A DNA stretch of 19,224 nucleotides from Actinomycetes bacterium (GTDB lineage: Bacteria; Actinomycetota; Actinomycetes; Mycobacteriales; Mycobacteriaceae). Made by a program: the position numbers and the translations under genes. The notes under the pieces are model-generated. The model had not been told where the DNA came from. It saw only the letters and a program-made list of their open reading frames with translations, and did not search any database. This document shows, piece after piece, positions 1 through 8,465 of this stretch. Positions within the stretch are counted from its first letter, which is position 1, and the number at the start of each line of letters is the position of its first letter. The stretch is from assembly GCA_023416315.1 (NCBI GenBank), contig JAEZIA010000139.1:1-19224 (forward strand), given 5' to 3'.

Positions 1-697
1 AACGGTCTTCCGGACGGCACCATCGACATCACCTTCGACGGCTCGGCGGGCAACAGCTTCGGTGCGTTCGTGCCCAAGGGTGTGACGCTGCGGGTCTACG
101 GTGACGCGAACGACTACGTCGGCAAGGGCCTCTCCGGTGGCCGGATCGTGCTGCGGCCGTCCGACAATGCACCGGATGACTATGTGGCCGAAGCCAACAT
201 CATCGGCGGCAACGTGATCCTGTTCGGCGCCACCAGTGGCACCGCGTTCATCCGCGGCACGGTGGGGGAGCGGTTCGCGGTGCGCAACTCGGGCGCCCAC
301 GCCGTCGTCGAGGGTGTCGGTGACCACGGCTGCGAGTACATGACCGGCGGCCGGGTGGTGATCCTCGGGGAGACCGGGCGCAACTTCGCGGCAGGCATGT
401 CCGGTGGCATCGCTTACGTCTACGACCCGGACGGCAAGCTGCCGGACAACCTCAATACCGAGATGGTCGACATCGACGAATTTGATGACGCCGACGTCGA
501 GTGGCTGCACGACATCATCGTCGCGCATGTGGATGCCACCGATTCGGCTGTGGGCCAGCGCATTTTGGCTGACTGGTCGGGACAGTTAGGGAGTTTCGTG
601 AAAGTGATGCCGCGCGACTACAAGTCGGTGCTGCAGGCGATCGCCGAGGCTGAAGCCGCCGGCGAGGACGTCGACAAGGCGATCATGGCGGCCGCTC

Positions 698-705
<8 letters not shown>
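1..705 (+). CDS. gltB: Glutamate synthase large subunit, C-terminal end (partial)
   Basis: The frame is open from base 1 to a TGA at 703-705, giving the last 234 codons of a protein that is normally about 1500 residues long. GltB makes glutamate from 2-oxoglutarate and glutamine-derived ammonia in the GS-GOGAT pathway. The visible part is the C-terminal GXGXG (beta-helix) domain. It shows the repeated glycine pattern GNSFGAF, GKGLSGGRI, GATSGTAFIRGTVGERFAVRNSG and GDHGCEYMTGGRVVILG. The acidic tail ends in VDKAIMAAAHG. The stop overlaps the gltD start by 8 nt, so the two subunits are translationally linked. This makes the assignment firm although the amidotransferase and FMN/3Fe-4S regions lie outside the window. 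Confidence 0.97.
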
Positions 706-2164
<1,459 letters not shown>

Positions 2165-2203
2165 GTGCGGTCTCTGGCAACAGGCTGAGAATTCCGAGCG
2201 GGA

Positions 2204-3805
2204 GTGAATCCTGCTGGTGGCTGTGTCGTTTCGAGGGGTGTGATCAATCCTCGATACGGCGCCGAGTTGCGGCGCCACTACGACTTCATCGTGTGCGGCG
2301 CCGGGTCCTCTGGTTCGGTGGTCGCCCGCCGGCTGGCCGAGAACCCCGACGTGACAGTGTTGTTGCTGGAAGCCGGTGGCGACGACGACGTGCCATCGGT
2401 GACCAACGCCGCGCAGTGGCCGCTGAACCTGGGCAGCGAGCGCGACTGGAACTTCGCCGGCGAGCCCGACCCGGCCCTGGGCGGGCGTTCCATCCCGTTC
2501 TCGATGGGCAAGGTCCTCGGCGGTGGCTCGAGTGTGAACCTGATGGTCTGGGCCCGCGGGCACCGCAGCGACTGGGAGTACTTCGCCGCGGAGAGCGGAA
2601 ATCCGGCATGGGGCTACGACGCGGTCCTCGACATCTACCGACGCATCGAAGACTGGCACGGCGCACCTGACCCGGCCTACCGCGGCACCGGCGGCTTGGT
2701 GTTCGTCCATCCCGCCCCCGACGCGCACCCGCTGGCGCACGCCGCACTCGAGGCGGCCAGGGCCGCCAACATCCCGACCTACCCCAGTCCCAATGGCCGG
2801 ATGATGGAAGAGCCCCGCGGGGCGGCCATCACGGACATGCGGTGGCGCGACTGCAGCCGGCTCTCGGTGTTCCGCACCTACGTGGCGCGCTACCTGACCG
2901 AGCCGAACTTGACCGTCGTTCCGCATGCCCTGGTGCAGCGGCTGACATTCGACGGCACCCGGGTGACCGGCGTCGAGATCCGCTACCGGGGCGCGGTCCA
3001 GCAGATCGTCGCCGACGCCGAGGTGGTGCTGTCCCTGGGTGCGATCCACACCCCGAAGGTGTTGATGCAGTCCGGCATCGGCGACGAAGCCGAATTGCGG
3101 GACGCGGGCGTGATTGTCCGCCAGCACCTGCCCGGCGTCGGACGAAACCTGCAGGACCACTACGGTTTCGACTGTGTCTGGGAGTTCCCCGACGCCGTGC
3201 CGGGAAGCGCCCAGGTCGGGGCGACGCTGTTCTGGGACAGCCCCGCGGCCTACGACGGACCCGACATGTTCGCGTGCGTGGGTCCATTCCCGAAGGCGAC
3301 GCCGGAGACCGTCGCGCGCTTCGGCCTGCCCGACAATGGCTGGGTCCTGTTCGGCGCCCCGACTCATCCGCACAGCCGCGGCCGGGTGCGGCTGTCCGGG
3401 CCCGACCCGTCCGACCCGATCCGGATCGAGGCCAATGCGTTGTCGGACCCCGACGATCTCAAGAGCGCGATCGCGATCGTGGAAACCCTTCGGGAGATCG
3501 GCAACTCACCGCAGCTGCGGCCCTACGTCAAACGCGAGGTCATGCCGGGCGATCTGCGCGGAGCTGATCTGGAGGCGTACCTGCGTGACGCCGTGACCAC
3601 CTACTGGCACGAGACCGGCACGGCCAAGATGGGCCGCGATGCTATGGCCGTGGTCGACGGCGAACTTCGGGTCTACGGCGTGCAGAACCTGCGGATCGCG
3701 GACGGTTCGATCATGCCGCGGATCGCGAGCGCCAACACGATGGCGCCGTGCGTGGTCATCGGTGAACGCGCTGCCGACATCCTCCGGACCGCCCACCGAC
3801 TCTGA
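2204..3805 (+). CDS. GMC-family FAD-dependent oxidoreductase (choline dehydrogenase-like)
   Basis: The protein has 533 residues from a GTG at 2204; a GTG at 2240 would give 521. Neither start has a convincing ribosome-binding site, so the start is uncertain. The family oxidises alcohol groups using bound FAD. Visible signatures are YDFIVCGAGSSGSVVARRLAE (dinucleotide-binding, residues 26-46), GKVLGGGSSVNLMVWARG (GMC signature 1, 102-119) and GAIHTPKVLMQSGIG (signature 2, 279-293). The C-terminal active-site region contains YWHETGTAKMG and SANTMAPCVVIG, so His469 and Asn511 are the likely catalytic His/Asn pair. There is no signal peptide or membrane segment. It follows gltD by 39 nt on the same strand and may be read from the same transcript. 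It is absent from the matching M. tuberculosis locus. The substrate cannot be named. Confidence 0.9.
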   Translation: MNPAGGCVVSRGVINPRYGAELRRHYDFIVCGAGSSGSVVARRLAENPDVTVLLLEAGGDDDVPSVTNAAQWPLNLGSERDWNFAGEPDPALGGRSIPFSMGKVLGGGSSVNLMVWARGHRSDWEYFAAESGNPAWGYDAVLDIYRRIEDWHGAPDPAYRGTGGLVFVHPAPDAHPLAHAALEAARAANIPTYPSPNGRMMEEPRGAAITDMRWRDCSRLSVFRTYVARYLTEPNLTVVPHALVQRLTFDGTRVTGVEIRYRGAVQQIVADAEVVLSLGAIHTPKVLMQSGIGDEAELRDAGVIVRQHLPGVGRNLQDHYGFDCVWEFPDAVPGSAQVGATLFWDSPAAYDGPDMFACVGPFPKATPETVARFGLPDNGWVLFGAPTHPHSRGRVRLSGPDPSDPIRIEANALSDPDDLKSAIAIVETLREIGNSPQLRPYVKREVMPGDLRGADLEAYLRDAVTTYWHETGTAKMGRDAMAVVDGELRVYGVQNLRIADGSIMPRIASANTMAPCVVIGERAADILRTAHRL

Positions 3806-3898
3806 GTGGGGCATCGCATTAGTCACTTCAGCCTCACCAGAATCATCCGACTATTAACCGGCGCGCCTATTGCCGTTTGCGGAGTGATCTGTATCTAA

Positions 3899-3925
3899 TT
3901 GCTGGAGTGAGCGTTGCGGTAACGT
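3899..3925 (+). promoter_or_regulatory. Weak candidate promoter for the 46-residue small protein
   Basis: A TTGCTG (3899-3904) and a TAACGT (3920-3925, matching TANNNT) are separated by 15 bp, which is shorter than the preferred 17-18 bp. They lie upstream of a well-formed ribosome-binding site. The stretch 3806-3968 is less GC-rich than its surroundings and holds no gene. This is an inference from spacing only. Confidence 0.25.
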
Positions 3926-3955
3926 GGGGCTCCGGTTGAACTGAGATCCGACCAC

Positions 3956-3960
3956 AGGAG
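3956..3960 (+). promoter_or_regulatory. Strong Shine-Dalgarno site deciding the GTG start at 3969
   Basis: AGGAG lies 8 nt before the GTG at 3969, an ideal position. It is one of the best ribosome-binding sites in the window. It is the main reason for calling a very short frame as a gene. Confidence 0.65.
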
Positions 3961-3968
3961 TGATCCTT

Positions 3969-4109
3969 GTGTACCTCAACCCGATATCTCGTTCGCGGGT
4001 CGGGCGTATCGCCTGGTCCTTCTTCCGCCACCCGGTAAAGAGCCGCGAGTTCCCGGCGAAGCACGAGCGCCTGGTCACGGCCGACGATCTCGTCCGCCTG
4101 GGGTTCTAG
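3969..4109 (+). CDS. Small 46-residue basic protein, unknown function
   Basis: This short frame runs from GTG at 3969 to TAG at 4107-4109. It begins MYLNPISRSRVGRIAWSFFR and ends LVTADDLVRLGF. The first half is basic with an aromatic patch (AWSFFRHP), and the second half is charged and hydrophilic with an acidic DD. No family is recognised, and there is no long hydrophobic helix or cysteine. The support is the optimal AGGAG 8 nt upstream, mycobacterial third-position GC use in most codons, and a hairpin just after the stop. It lies between a GMC oxidoreductase on the same strand and a convergent LLM gene. M. tuberculosis has a small gene (Rv3857c) at a comparable position, but I cannot say the two are related. 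It could also be the end of a larger lost gene, though the clean start argues against that. Confidence 0.6.
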   Translation: MYLNPISRSRVGRIAWSFFRHPVKSREFPAKHERLVTADDLVRLGF

Positions 4110-4123
4110 CAACGAAATCTCCC

Positions 4124-4153
4124 GCCGGCGAAGGTCGACGCGGCTTTGCCGGC
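4124..4153. terminator. Hairpin between convergent genes, candidate two-way terminator
   Basis: GCCGGCGAAG (4124-4133) pairs with CTTTGCCGGC (4144-4153). This forms a 10-bp stem with one G-T (G-U) pair and a 10-nt loop. It sits 14 nt after the stop of the small protein and 17 nt after the stop of the convergent LLM gene. There is no proper T-tract on either side, as is common in mycobacteria. It is the only convergent junction in the window with room for such an element. Confidence 0.5.
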
Positions 4154-4170
4154 CGTTACCAAATTGTTAT

Positions 4171-5013
4171 CTACAGGCCCGAGTCTCGAAGTGCCTCGGC
4201 CAGTGGCTCCAGCACCGCGGGCGTGTGGGGCGGGGGCAGGTAAAAGATCGCCAGATCCAGCCCTTCGGCACCCAGCGCCGCCGCTTCGTCGATCGCCTTG
4301 GCGTAGTCGTGGTCCTCACCGAGTCGCACGTGCGCGGACAGCGTGATCTCGCCCGGGTCGCGGCCGATGTCGGCGCAGTGCGCGGCCAGCACCTGACGCT
4401 TGTGCGCGAACTCCTCGGGTGTGCCGCCGGCGAAGTTCCAGTGCTGGGCGTACTTGGCGACGATGCGTAGCGTGCGCTTCTCCCCGCTGCCGCCGATGCA
4501 GATCGGCGGATGCGGGCGCTGCGGACCCTTCGGCTCGTTGCGGGCGTCTTTGAGTTGGTAGAAGGTGCCGTCGAAGTTGGTCGTCTCCTGGCTGAGCAGG
4601 CCGATGAGCACCTGGCAGGCCTCCTCGAAGCGATCCAAGCGCTCCTTGACGCTGCCCAGTTCGATGCCGTACGCGCCGGACTCCTCCTCATTCCAACCGG
4701 CACCGATTCCCAACTCCAGGCGCCCGCCGGAGATGATGTCGACGGCCGCCACCATGTTGGCGAGGACCGCGGGATGCCGGTAGTGAATGCCGGTGACCAG
4801 GTTGCCCAACCGCAGTCGGGTGGTGGCCTGTGCCAGCGCGGTCAGGGTGGTCCAGCCCTCCAAGCACGGGCCGGTGGAGTCCGAGAAGATCGGATAGAAG
4901 TGGTCGAAGGTCCAGCCCGAGTGATAGACGTCGATGTCATCGGCGGCCTGCCAGACGGCGAGCATGTCGGCCCATGTGGTGTTCTGCGGTGAAGTTTTGA
5001 AGGCGAATTGCAC
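4171..5013 (-). CDS. LLM-class oxidoreductase, probably F420-dependent
   Basis: This 280-residue, cytosolic, single-domain TIM barrel belongs to the luciferase-like monooxygenase superfamily. In mycobacteria these proteins usually carry hydride on coenzyme F420. Typical segments are FDHFYPI (residues 36-42), LRLGNLVTGIHYRHPAVLA (67-85), ISGGRLELGIGAGWNEEE (94-111), ERLDRFEEA (124-132) and ICIGGSGEKRTLRIVAKYA (171-189). The start is a GTG with no Shine-Dalgarno but a TAGGGT ending 7 nt before it, so it may be leaderless. It lies 37 nt after the two-helix protein gene on the same strand and could also be part of the arsR-sulP transcript. F420 use and substrate are inferred from family, not shown by the sequence. 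Confidence 0.85.
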   Translation of the reverse strand: MQFAFKTSPQNTTWADMLAVWQAADDIDVYHSGWTFDHFYPIFSDSTGPCLEGWTTLTALAQATTRLRLGNLVTGIHYRHPAVLANMVAAVDIISGGRLELGIGAGWNEEESGAYGIELGSVKERLDRFEEACQVLIGLLSQETTNFDGTFYQLKDARNEPKGPQRPHPPICIGGSGEKRTLRIVAKYAQHWNFAGGTPEEFAHKRQVLAAHCADIGRDPGEITLSAHVRLGEDHDYAKAIDEAAALGAEGLDLAIFYLPPPHTPAVLEPLAEALRDSGL

Positions 5014-5020
5014 TATGCCG

Positions 5021-5026
5021 ACCCTA
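5021..5026 (-). promoter_or_regulatory. Candidate -10 element of a leaderless LLM transcript
   Basis: TAGGGT on the minus strand (5026 to 5021) matches TANNNT and ends 7 nt before the GTG at 5013. No good -35 hexamer is seen at the proper distance, so this is weaker than the other leaderless candidates in the window. Confidence 0.35.
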
Positions 5027-5050
5027 GTCCGGTTCGCTGACCGGTAGCTG

Positions 5051-5311
5051 TCAGGCGGCGTCCATAGGGACCAGCTGGCGGGCGTCTGCTGATTCGCGGC
5101 GGAGCGCCGTTCCCACCGCGTGCACGAGCAGCCATTCGGCCAGTCCCGCCACGATCAGGGGCCACAACGCACCCGCTAGCAGGGCCGGACCGGCGACGAC
5201 CCCCGGGCCGGTCGGCTCACGCCTTCGCGACCACGCCGCGAAGGCGATCGCGCTTCCCGCTACCACCGCCGCGACGCAGAAGTAGGCGCTCACCCATTGA
5301 AGGACAGACAC
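5051..5311 (-). CDS. Small two-helix membrane protein, unknown function
   Basis: The frame encodes 86 residues from a GTG at 5311 to a TGA at 5051-5053. Residues about 7-27 (SAYFCVAAVVAGSAIAFAAW) and about 38-64 (VVAGPALLAGALWPLIVAGL and beyond) look like membrane helices. They are joined by an RRRE-containing loop, and the tail is charged (ALRRESADARQLVPMDAA). No family is recognised. It starts 24 nt after the sulP stop on the same strand, so co-transcription with arsR-sulP is likely. An accessory role at the membrane next to the transporter is possible but is only a guess from position. Confidence 0.65.
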   Translation of the reverse strand: MSVLQWVSAYFCVAAVVAGSAIAFAAWSRRREPTGPGVVAGPALLAGALWPLIVAGLAEWLLVHAVGTALRRESADARQLVPMDAA

Positions 5312-5335
5312 GCGTCGGTCTATACCCCGGTGATG

Positions 5336-6979
5336 TCAGGGACAAACCGTCCGGGCCACGTGGGAGCGTGCGTGCGCGATCGCATCGTCGAGCGAATCGA
5401 TCAGGTGATTCTCGTGCCGCAGCGCCTCGACGATGCCGACATTGGCCAGCAGGGTCATGTGTTCGGGCTGAACCCCCTTGATGATCACGGTGACGCCGCG
5501 CGATTCGAGGTCCTCGGCGATCTCGGCCAGTGTGTGGGCGCCGGTCGCGTCGAGCATCCCCAGTTGTGACATCCGGATGATGACCACCGACACGTCGGGG
5601 TGGGTGGTGATCGCGTTCGACAGCCGTTCGGCGGCACCGAAGAACATCGCGCCGTCCAGTCGGAGCAGGGCGATGTGCTCGTCACCGGGCTGCGGCGGCC
5701 CGGGCAGGTCTTCGCGCACCACGCTGCTGCGCCGCGCTACCGCGCGCAGCGCGAAGAACGCGGCCACGACGATGCCGATCTCGACGGCCTCGATCAGGTC
5801 GAAGCACACGGTGACGATCGCGGTCAGCACGAAGGTCAGCGCGTCCGATCGAGTCGAGCGCAAGATCTTGCCGACGGTGCTCGCCGAGATCATCCGAAAC
5901 GACGTCACCATCAACACACCGGCCAAGGCGGACAACGGGATTGCCGCAACCGGCCCGGTGGCCAGGTACACCACGGCGAGCAGCAGCAGCGAGTGCACGA
6001 TGGCAGCCACCCGGGTTCGGGCACCGGAGCGCACGTTGACTGCGGTGCGGGCGATCGCCCCGGTGGCCGGCATCCCACCGAACACCCCGGACGCCACCGA
6101 TGCCAGGCCTTGGCCGACCAGCTCGCGGTCGGGGTCGTACGGCCCGGTCGGTGACATCGTGGCGGCCACCCGCGCCGAGAGCAGCGATTCGATGGCGGCC
6201 AGCGCGGCGATCGCCAACGCGGCACCGAGCAGGGTGCGCAACGCGCCCGGGTCGGCGTGCGGCATTACCGGCGCGGGGAGGTGCGACGGCAGGGTGCCGA
6301 TCGTGCCGACCGGTAGGTGGAAGGCCATCACGATCAGTGTGGCCGCGACCACCGCGGTCAGCGATTCGGGGATGCCGCGGTGCAGCCGGGGCAACCCGAC
6401 CATCAGCACAGCGATGAACGCGACGACAGCCAGCGTGCGCCAGGCCGACGACCAGTCGGCGTGCACGACGACCGTCCAGGCCGCGGGCAGGGTGCGCTGT
6501 CCGGCGGGGGCGGTGACGCCGAATGCGGCAGGCACCTGTTGCAGGAAGATGATCGCCGCGATGCCCAGGGTGAACCCCTCGATCACCGGCCACGGAATGA
6601 ACGTCACCGCACGGCCCAGCCCGGTGACGCCGGCCGCCAGGACGATCAACCCGGCGAGCACCGTCACGAGGGCGATGCTTCCGATGCCGTGCTGGGCCAC
6701 GATCGGTGCCAGCACCACCGCCATCGCACCGGTCGGCCCGGACACCTGGACGTGCGAGCCGCCGAAGACCGCCGCAACCAGCCCCGCGACCACGGCGGTG
6801 ATCAGGCCTGCGGCCGCACCGACTCCCGAACTGATCCCGAACGCCAGGGCCAACGGCAGTGCCACCACGCCGACCGTGATTCCGGCGAGAATGTCGCGCC
6901 GCCACGACCGGGGCAGGTCGGCGTAGTCGGTGAGACTTGGCAGGAGCCGGGACACCTGGCCGGCCGCCTTGGCGATCAT
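5336..6979 (-). CDS. SulP-family anion transporter with C-terminal STAS domain
   Basis: This 547-residue integral membrane protein of the SLC26/SulP family moves sulfate, bicarbonate or other anions. After a short cytosolic N-terminus there are many hydrophobic helices (about residues 30-412). They include GVVALPLALAFGISSGVGAA and the conserved GSHVQVSGPTGAMAVVLAP. The C-terminal STAS domain (about 435-540) contains DGAMFFGAAERLSNAI and LGMLDATGAHTLAEIAEDLE. Asp477-Ala-Thr-Gly aligns with the D(S/A)(S/T)G loop typical of STAS folds. The chosen ATG forms an ATGA overlap with the arsR stop (6979-6976). A longer frame running back to 7453 only reads through arsR in another phase. The transported anion cannot be decided. 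There is no fused carbonic anhydrase, unlike Rv3273. Confidence 0.93.
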   Translation of the reverse strand: MIAKAAGQVSRLLPSLTDYADLPRSWRRDILAGITVGVVALPLALAFGISSGVGAAAGLITAVVAGLVAAVFGGSHVQVSGPTGAMAVVLAPIVAQHGIGSIALVTVLAGLIVLAAGVTGLGRAVTFIPWPVIEGFTLGIAAIIFLQQVPAAFGVTAPAGQRTLPAAWTVVVHADWSSAWRTLAVVAFIAVLMVGLPRLHRGIPESLTAVVAATLIVMAFHLPVGTIGTLPSHLPAPVMPHADPGALRTLLGAALAIAALAAIESLLSARVAATMSPTGPYDPDRELVGQGLASVASGVFGGMPATGAIARTAVNVRSGARTRVAAIVHSLLLLAVVYLATGPVAAIPLSALAGVLMVTSFRMISASTVGKILRSTRSDALTFVLTAIVTVCFDLIEAVEIGIVVAAFFALRAVARRSSVVREDLPGPPQPGDEHIALLRLDGAMFFGAAERLSNAITTHPDVSVVIIRMSQLGMLDATGAHTLAEIAEDLESRGVTVIIKGVQPEHMTLLANVGIVEALRHENHLIDSLDDAIAHARSHVARTVCP

Positions 6980-7353
6980 TGCGGGCCGCCGACCGGCGGT
7001 AGCGCGTCGAAGGCCGCGAGCTGCTGCTGATGGGCCTTGAGAGTGTCGGCCAGGAAGCCGCGTGCGGAGACGAGCAACTCGCGGATCGAGGGATGAGCGA
7101 GTTCGTAGTGGACCGCGTTGCCGGTGCGTTCGGCCCGCACGACCTGATGGCGTTTCAGGACCGCCAAATGCTGGGACAACAGTGTCGGTTCGAGGTCGGT
7201 GGCGGTCAGGATCTCGCTGACCGGGGTCCGACCGGGATTGGCCGACAGGATCTCGAGCACGCGGATCCGGGCGGGGTGTGCGAGCGCCTTGAACAGGTTC
7301 GCTTTGATCTCGTAGAGGGGGCGATCGCTGCCGTCGGGGGAGTGTGTGGGCAC
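6976..7353 (-). CDS. ArsR-family winged-helix repressor
   Basis: The protein has 125 residues from a GTG at 7353. A frame extending to 7428 would start on the proposed -35 box, so it is not used. The DNA-binding part is clear: LFKALAHPARIRVLEILSAN, then DLEPTLLSQHLAVLKRHQVV as the recognition helix region, and AERTGNAVHYEL as the wing. Most of the family senses metals through cysteines. This protein has no cysteine at all, only scattered histidines, so a classic ELCVCD-type metal site is absent. It overlaps sulP by ATGA and so probably controls its own operon. The effector is unknown. Confidence 0.92.
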   Translation of the reverse strand: MPTHSPDGSDRPLYEIKANLFKALAHPARIRVLEILSANPGRTPVSEILTATDLEPTLLSQHLAVLKRHQVVRAERTGNAVHYELAHPSIRELLVSARGFLADTLKAHQQQLAAFDALPPVGGPQ

Positions 7354-7373
7354 GGGACATCCAGGTTGAAGAC

Positions 7374-7404
7374 TTGATGGATTGAGCAAAATCGCAATTA
7401 CTGT
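7374..7404 (+). promoter_or_regulatory. Weak candidate promoter for the PHP gene
   Basis: TTGATG (7374-7379) and TACTGT (7399-7404) are spaced 19 bp. The -10 overlaps the arsR -10 on the other strand through the shared ACTGTA core. The 5' leader would be about 50 nt. The spacing is long, so confidence is low. Confidence 0.25.
7381..7398. promoter_or_regulatory. Candidate ArsR operator (imperfect inverted repeat)
   Basis: ATTGAG (7381-7386) and CGCAAT (7393-7398) form 6-bp arms with one mismatch around a 6-bp A/T-rich centre. The element lies just downstream of the arsR -10, over the expected transcription start. That is a sensible place for autorepression. It is an inference from symmetry and position. 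Confidence 0.35.
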
Positions 7405-7428
7405 AGCGCTTCGCTCGGCGCTGGCCAA
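7400..7428 (-). promoter_or_regulatory. Candidate promoter of the arsR-sulP operon
   Basis: On the minus strand, TTGGCC (7428-7423) and TACAGT (7405-7400) are spaced exactly 17 bp. The start of transcription would be near 7393, leaving a leader of about 40 nt before the GTG of arsR. Confidence 0.5.
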
Positions 7429-7460
7429 ATCGGCGTCGAGTCCCGGGGCACACTGGAGAA

Positions 7461-8465
7461 ATGGACCCAGTGGCCGCGCTGCGTGAGATCGCGTACTACA
7501 AGGACCGCGCGCGGGAGGACTCCCGGCGGGTGATGGCCTACCGCAAGGCCGCCGACATCGTCGAGGGGCTGGACGAGCAGACCCGCGATCGGCACGGCCG
7601 GGCCAACAGTTGGCAGAGCCTGCCCGGCATCGGACCGAAGACGGCCAAAGTGATCGCGCAGGCGTGGGCCGGCCAGGAACCCGACGTGCTGGTCGAGTTA
7701 CGAAGCACCGCAGCAGATCTCGGTGGCGGCGAGATCCGCGCCGCGCTGCGGGGTGATCTGCACCTGCACTCGAACTGGTCGGATGGATCGGCTCCGATCC
7801 CGGAGATGATGGCGGCCGCAGCCGCGCTCGGGCATGAATACTGTGTACTCACCGACCACTCGCCGCGGCTGACCATCGCCAACGGGCTCTCACCTGACCG
7901 GCTCCGCCGCCAGCTCGACGTCATCGACGAACTGCGCGAAAAGATGGCACCATTCCGGATTCTCACCGGCATCGAGGTCGACATCCTCGATGACGGGACC
8001 CTGGACCAGGAACCCGAGCTGCTGGACCGCCTCGACGTGGTCGTCGCCAGCGTGCACTCCAAGCTGTCGATGGACGAACCCTCGATGACTCGGCGGATGG
8101 TCCGCGCGGTGACCAATCAGCGGGTGAACGTGTTGGGGCACTGCACCGGACGGCTGGTGACGGGCAACCGCGGCGTCCGGCCGGAATCGAAGTTCGACGC
8201 CGAGAAGGTGTTCACCGCGTGTCGGGACAACAACACCGCCGTCGAGATCAATTCGCGCCCCGAGCGTCGCGATCCCCCGACCCGCCTGCTGAAGCTGGCG
8301 CTGGAGATCGGCTGCGACTTCTCGATCGACACCGACGCGCATGCGCCGGGCCAGCTCGATTTCCTCGGCTACGGCGCGCAGCGTGCGCTTGACAATGATG
8401 TCCCGGTGGAACGGGTCGTCAACACCTGGCCGGTCGAGAAGCTGTTGGACTGGGCCGCAAGCTAA
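7461..8465 (+). CDS. HhH plus PHP-domain phosphoesterase, Rv3856c type
   Basis: This 334-residue cytosolic protein resembles the N-terminal 8-kDa/HhH part and the C-terminal PHP part of bacterial PolX. The polymerase palm between them is missing. The helix-hairpin-helix is LPGIGPKTAKVIAQAW (residues 54-69). The PHP metal ligands appear in order: DLHLHSNWSDG (His101, His103, Asp108), LTDHS (130-134), GIEVDI (Glu172), SVHSKL (His199), GHCTGR (His227) and DTDAH (Asp292, His294). All positions expected for a trinuclear metal site are present, so it is probably an active nuclease or phosphoesterase. Its place and strand relative to gltD and ethR match Rv3856c. GGAG lies only 2 nt before the ATG, which is unusually close. 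Confidence 0.9.
   Translation: MDPVAALREIAYYKDRAREDSRRVMAYRKAADIVEGLDEQTRDRHGRANSWQSLPGIGPKTAKVIAQAWAGQEPDVLVELRSTAADLGGGEIRAALRGDLHLHSNWSDGSAPIPEMMAAAAALGHEYCVLTDHSPRLTIANGLSPDRLRRQLDVIDELREKMAPFRILTGIEVDILDDGTLDQEPELLDRLDVVVASVHSKLSMDEPSMTRRMVRAVTNQRVNVLGHCTGRLVTGNRGVRPESKFDAEKVFTACRDNNTAVEINSRPERRDPPTRLLKLALEIGCDFSIDTDAHAPGQLDFLGYGAQRALDNDVPVERVVNTWPVEKLLDWAAS

Noticed and set aside
3860..3867. GGCGCGCC palindrome as a possible attachment or regulatory site
   Set aside because: An 8-bp G/C palindrome is expected by chance in DNA this GC-rich, and nothing nearby suggests an integration site.
3867..4112. 81-codon minus-strand frame opposite the small protein
   Set aside because: It lacks a ribosome-binding site and recognisable features, while the plus strand has an ideal AGGAG for the 46-residue frame.
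5478..6926. 482-codon open frame on the plus strand opposite sulP
   Set aside because: The product is a Thr/Ala/Arg-rich shadow without helices or motifs. The minus strand encodes a clear SulP protein.
6980..7453. Longer start for sulP
   Set aside because: It would overlap arsR completely and encode Arg/Pro-rich sequence. The ATG at 6979 forms the expected ATGA overlap.
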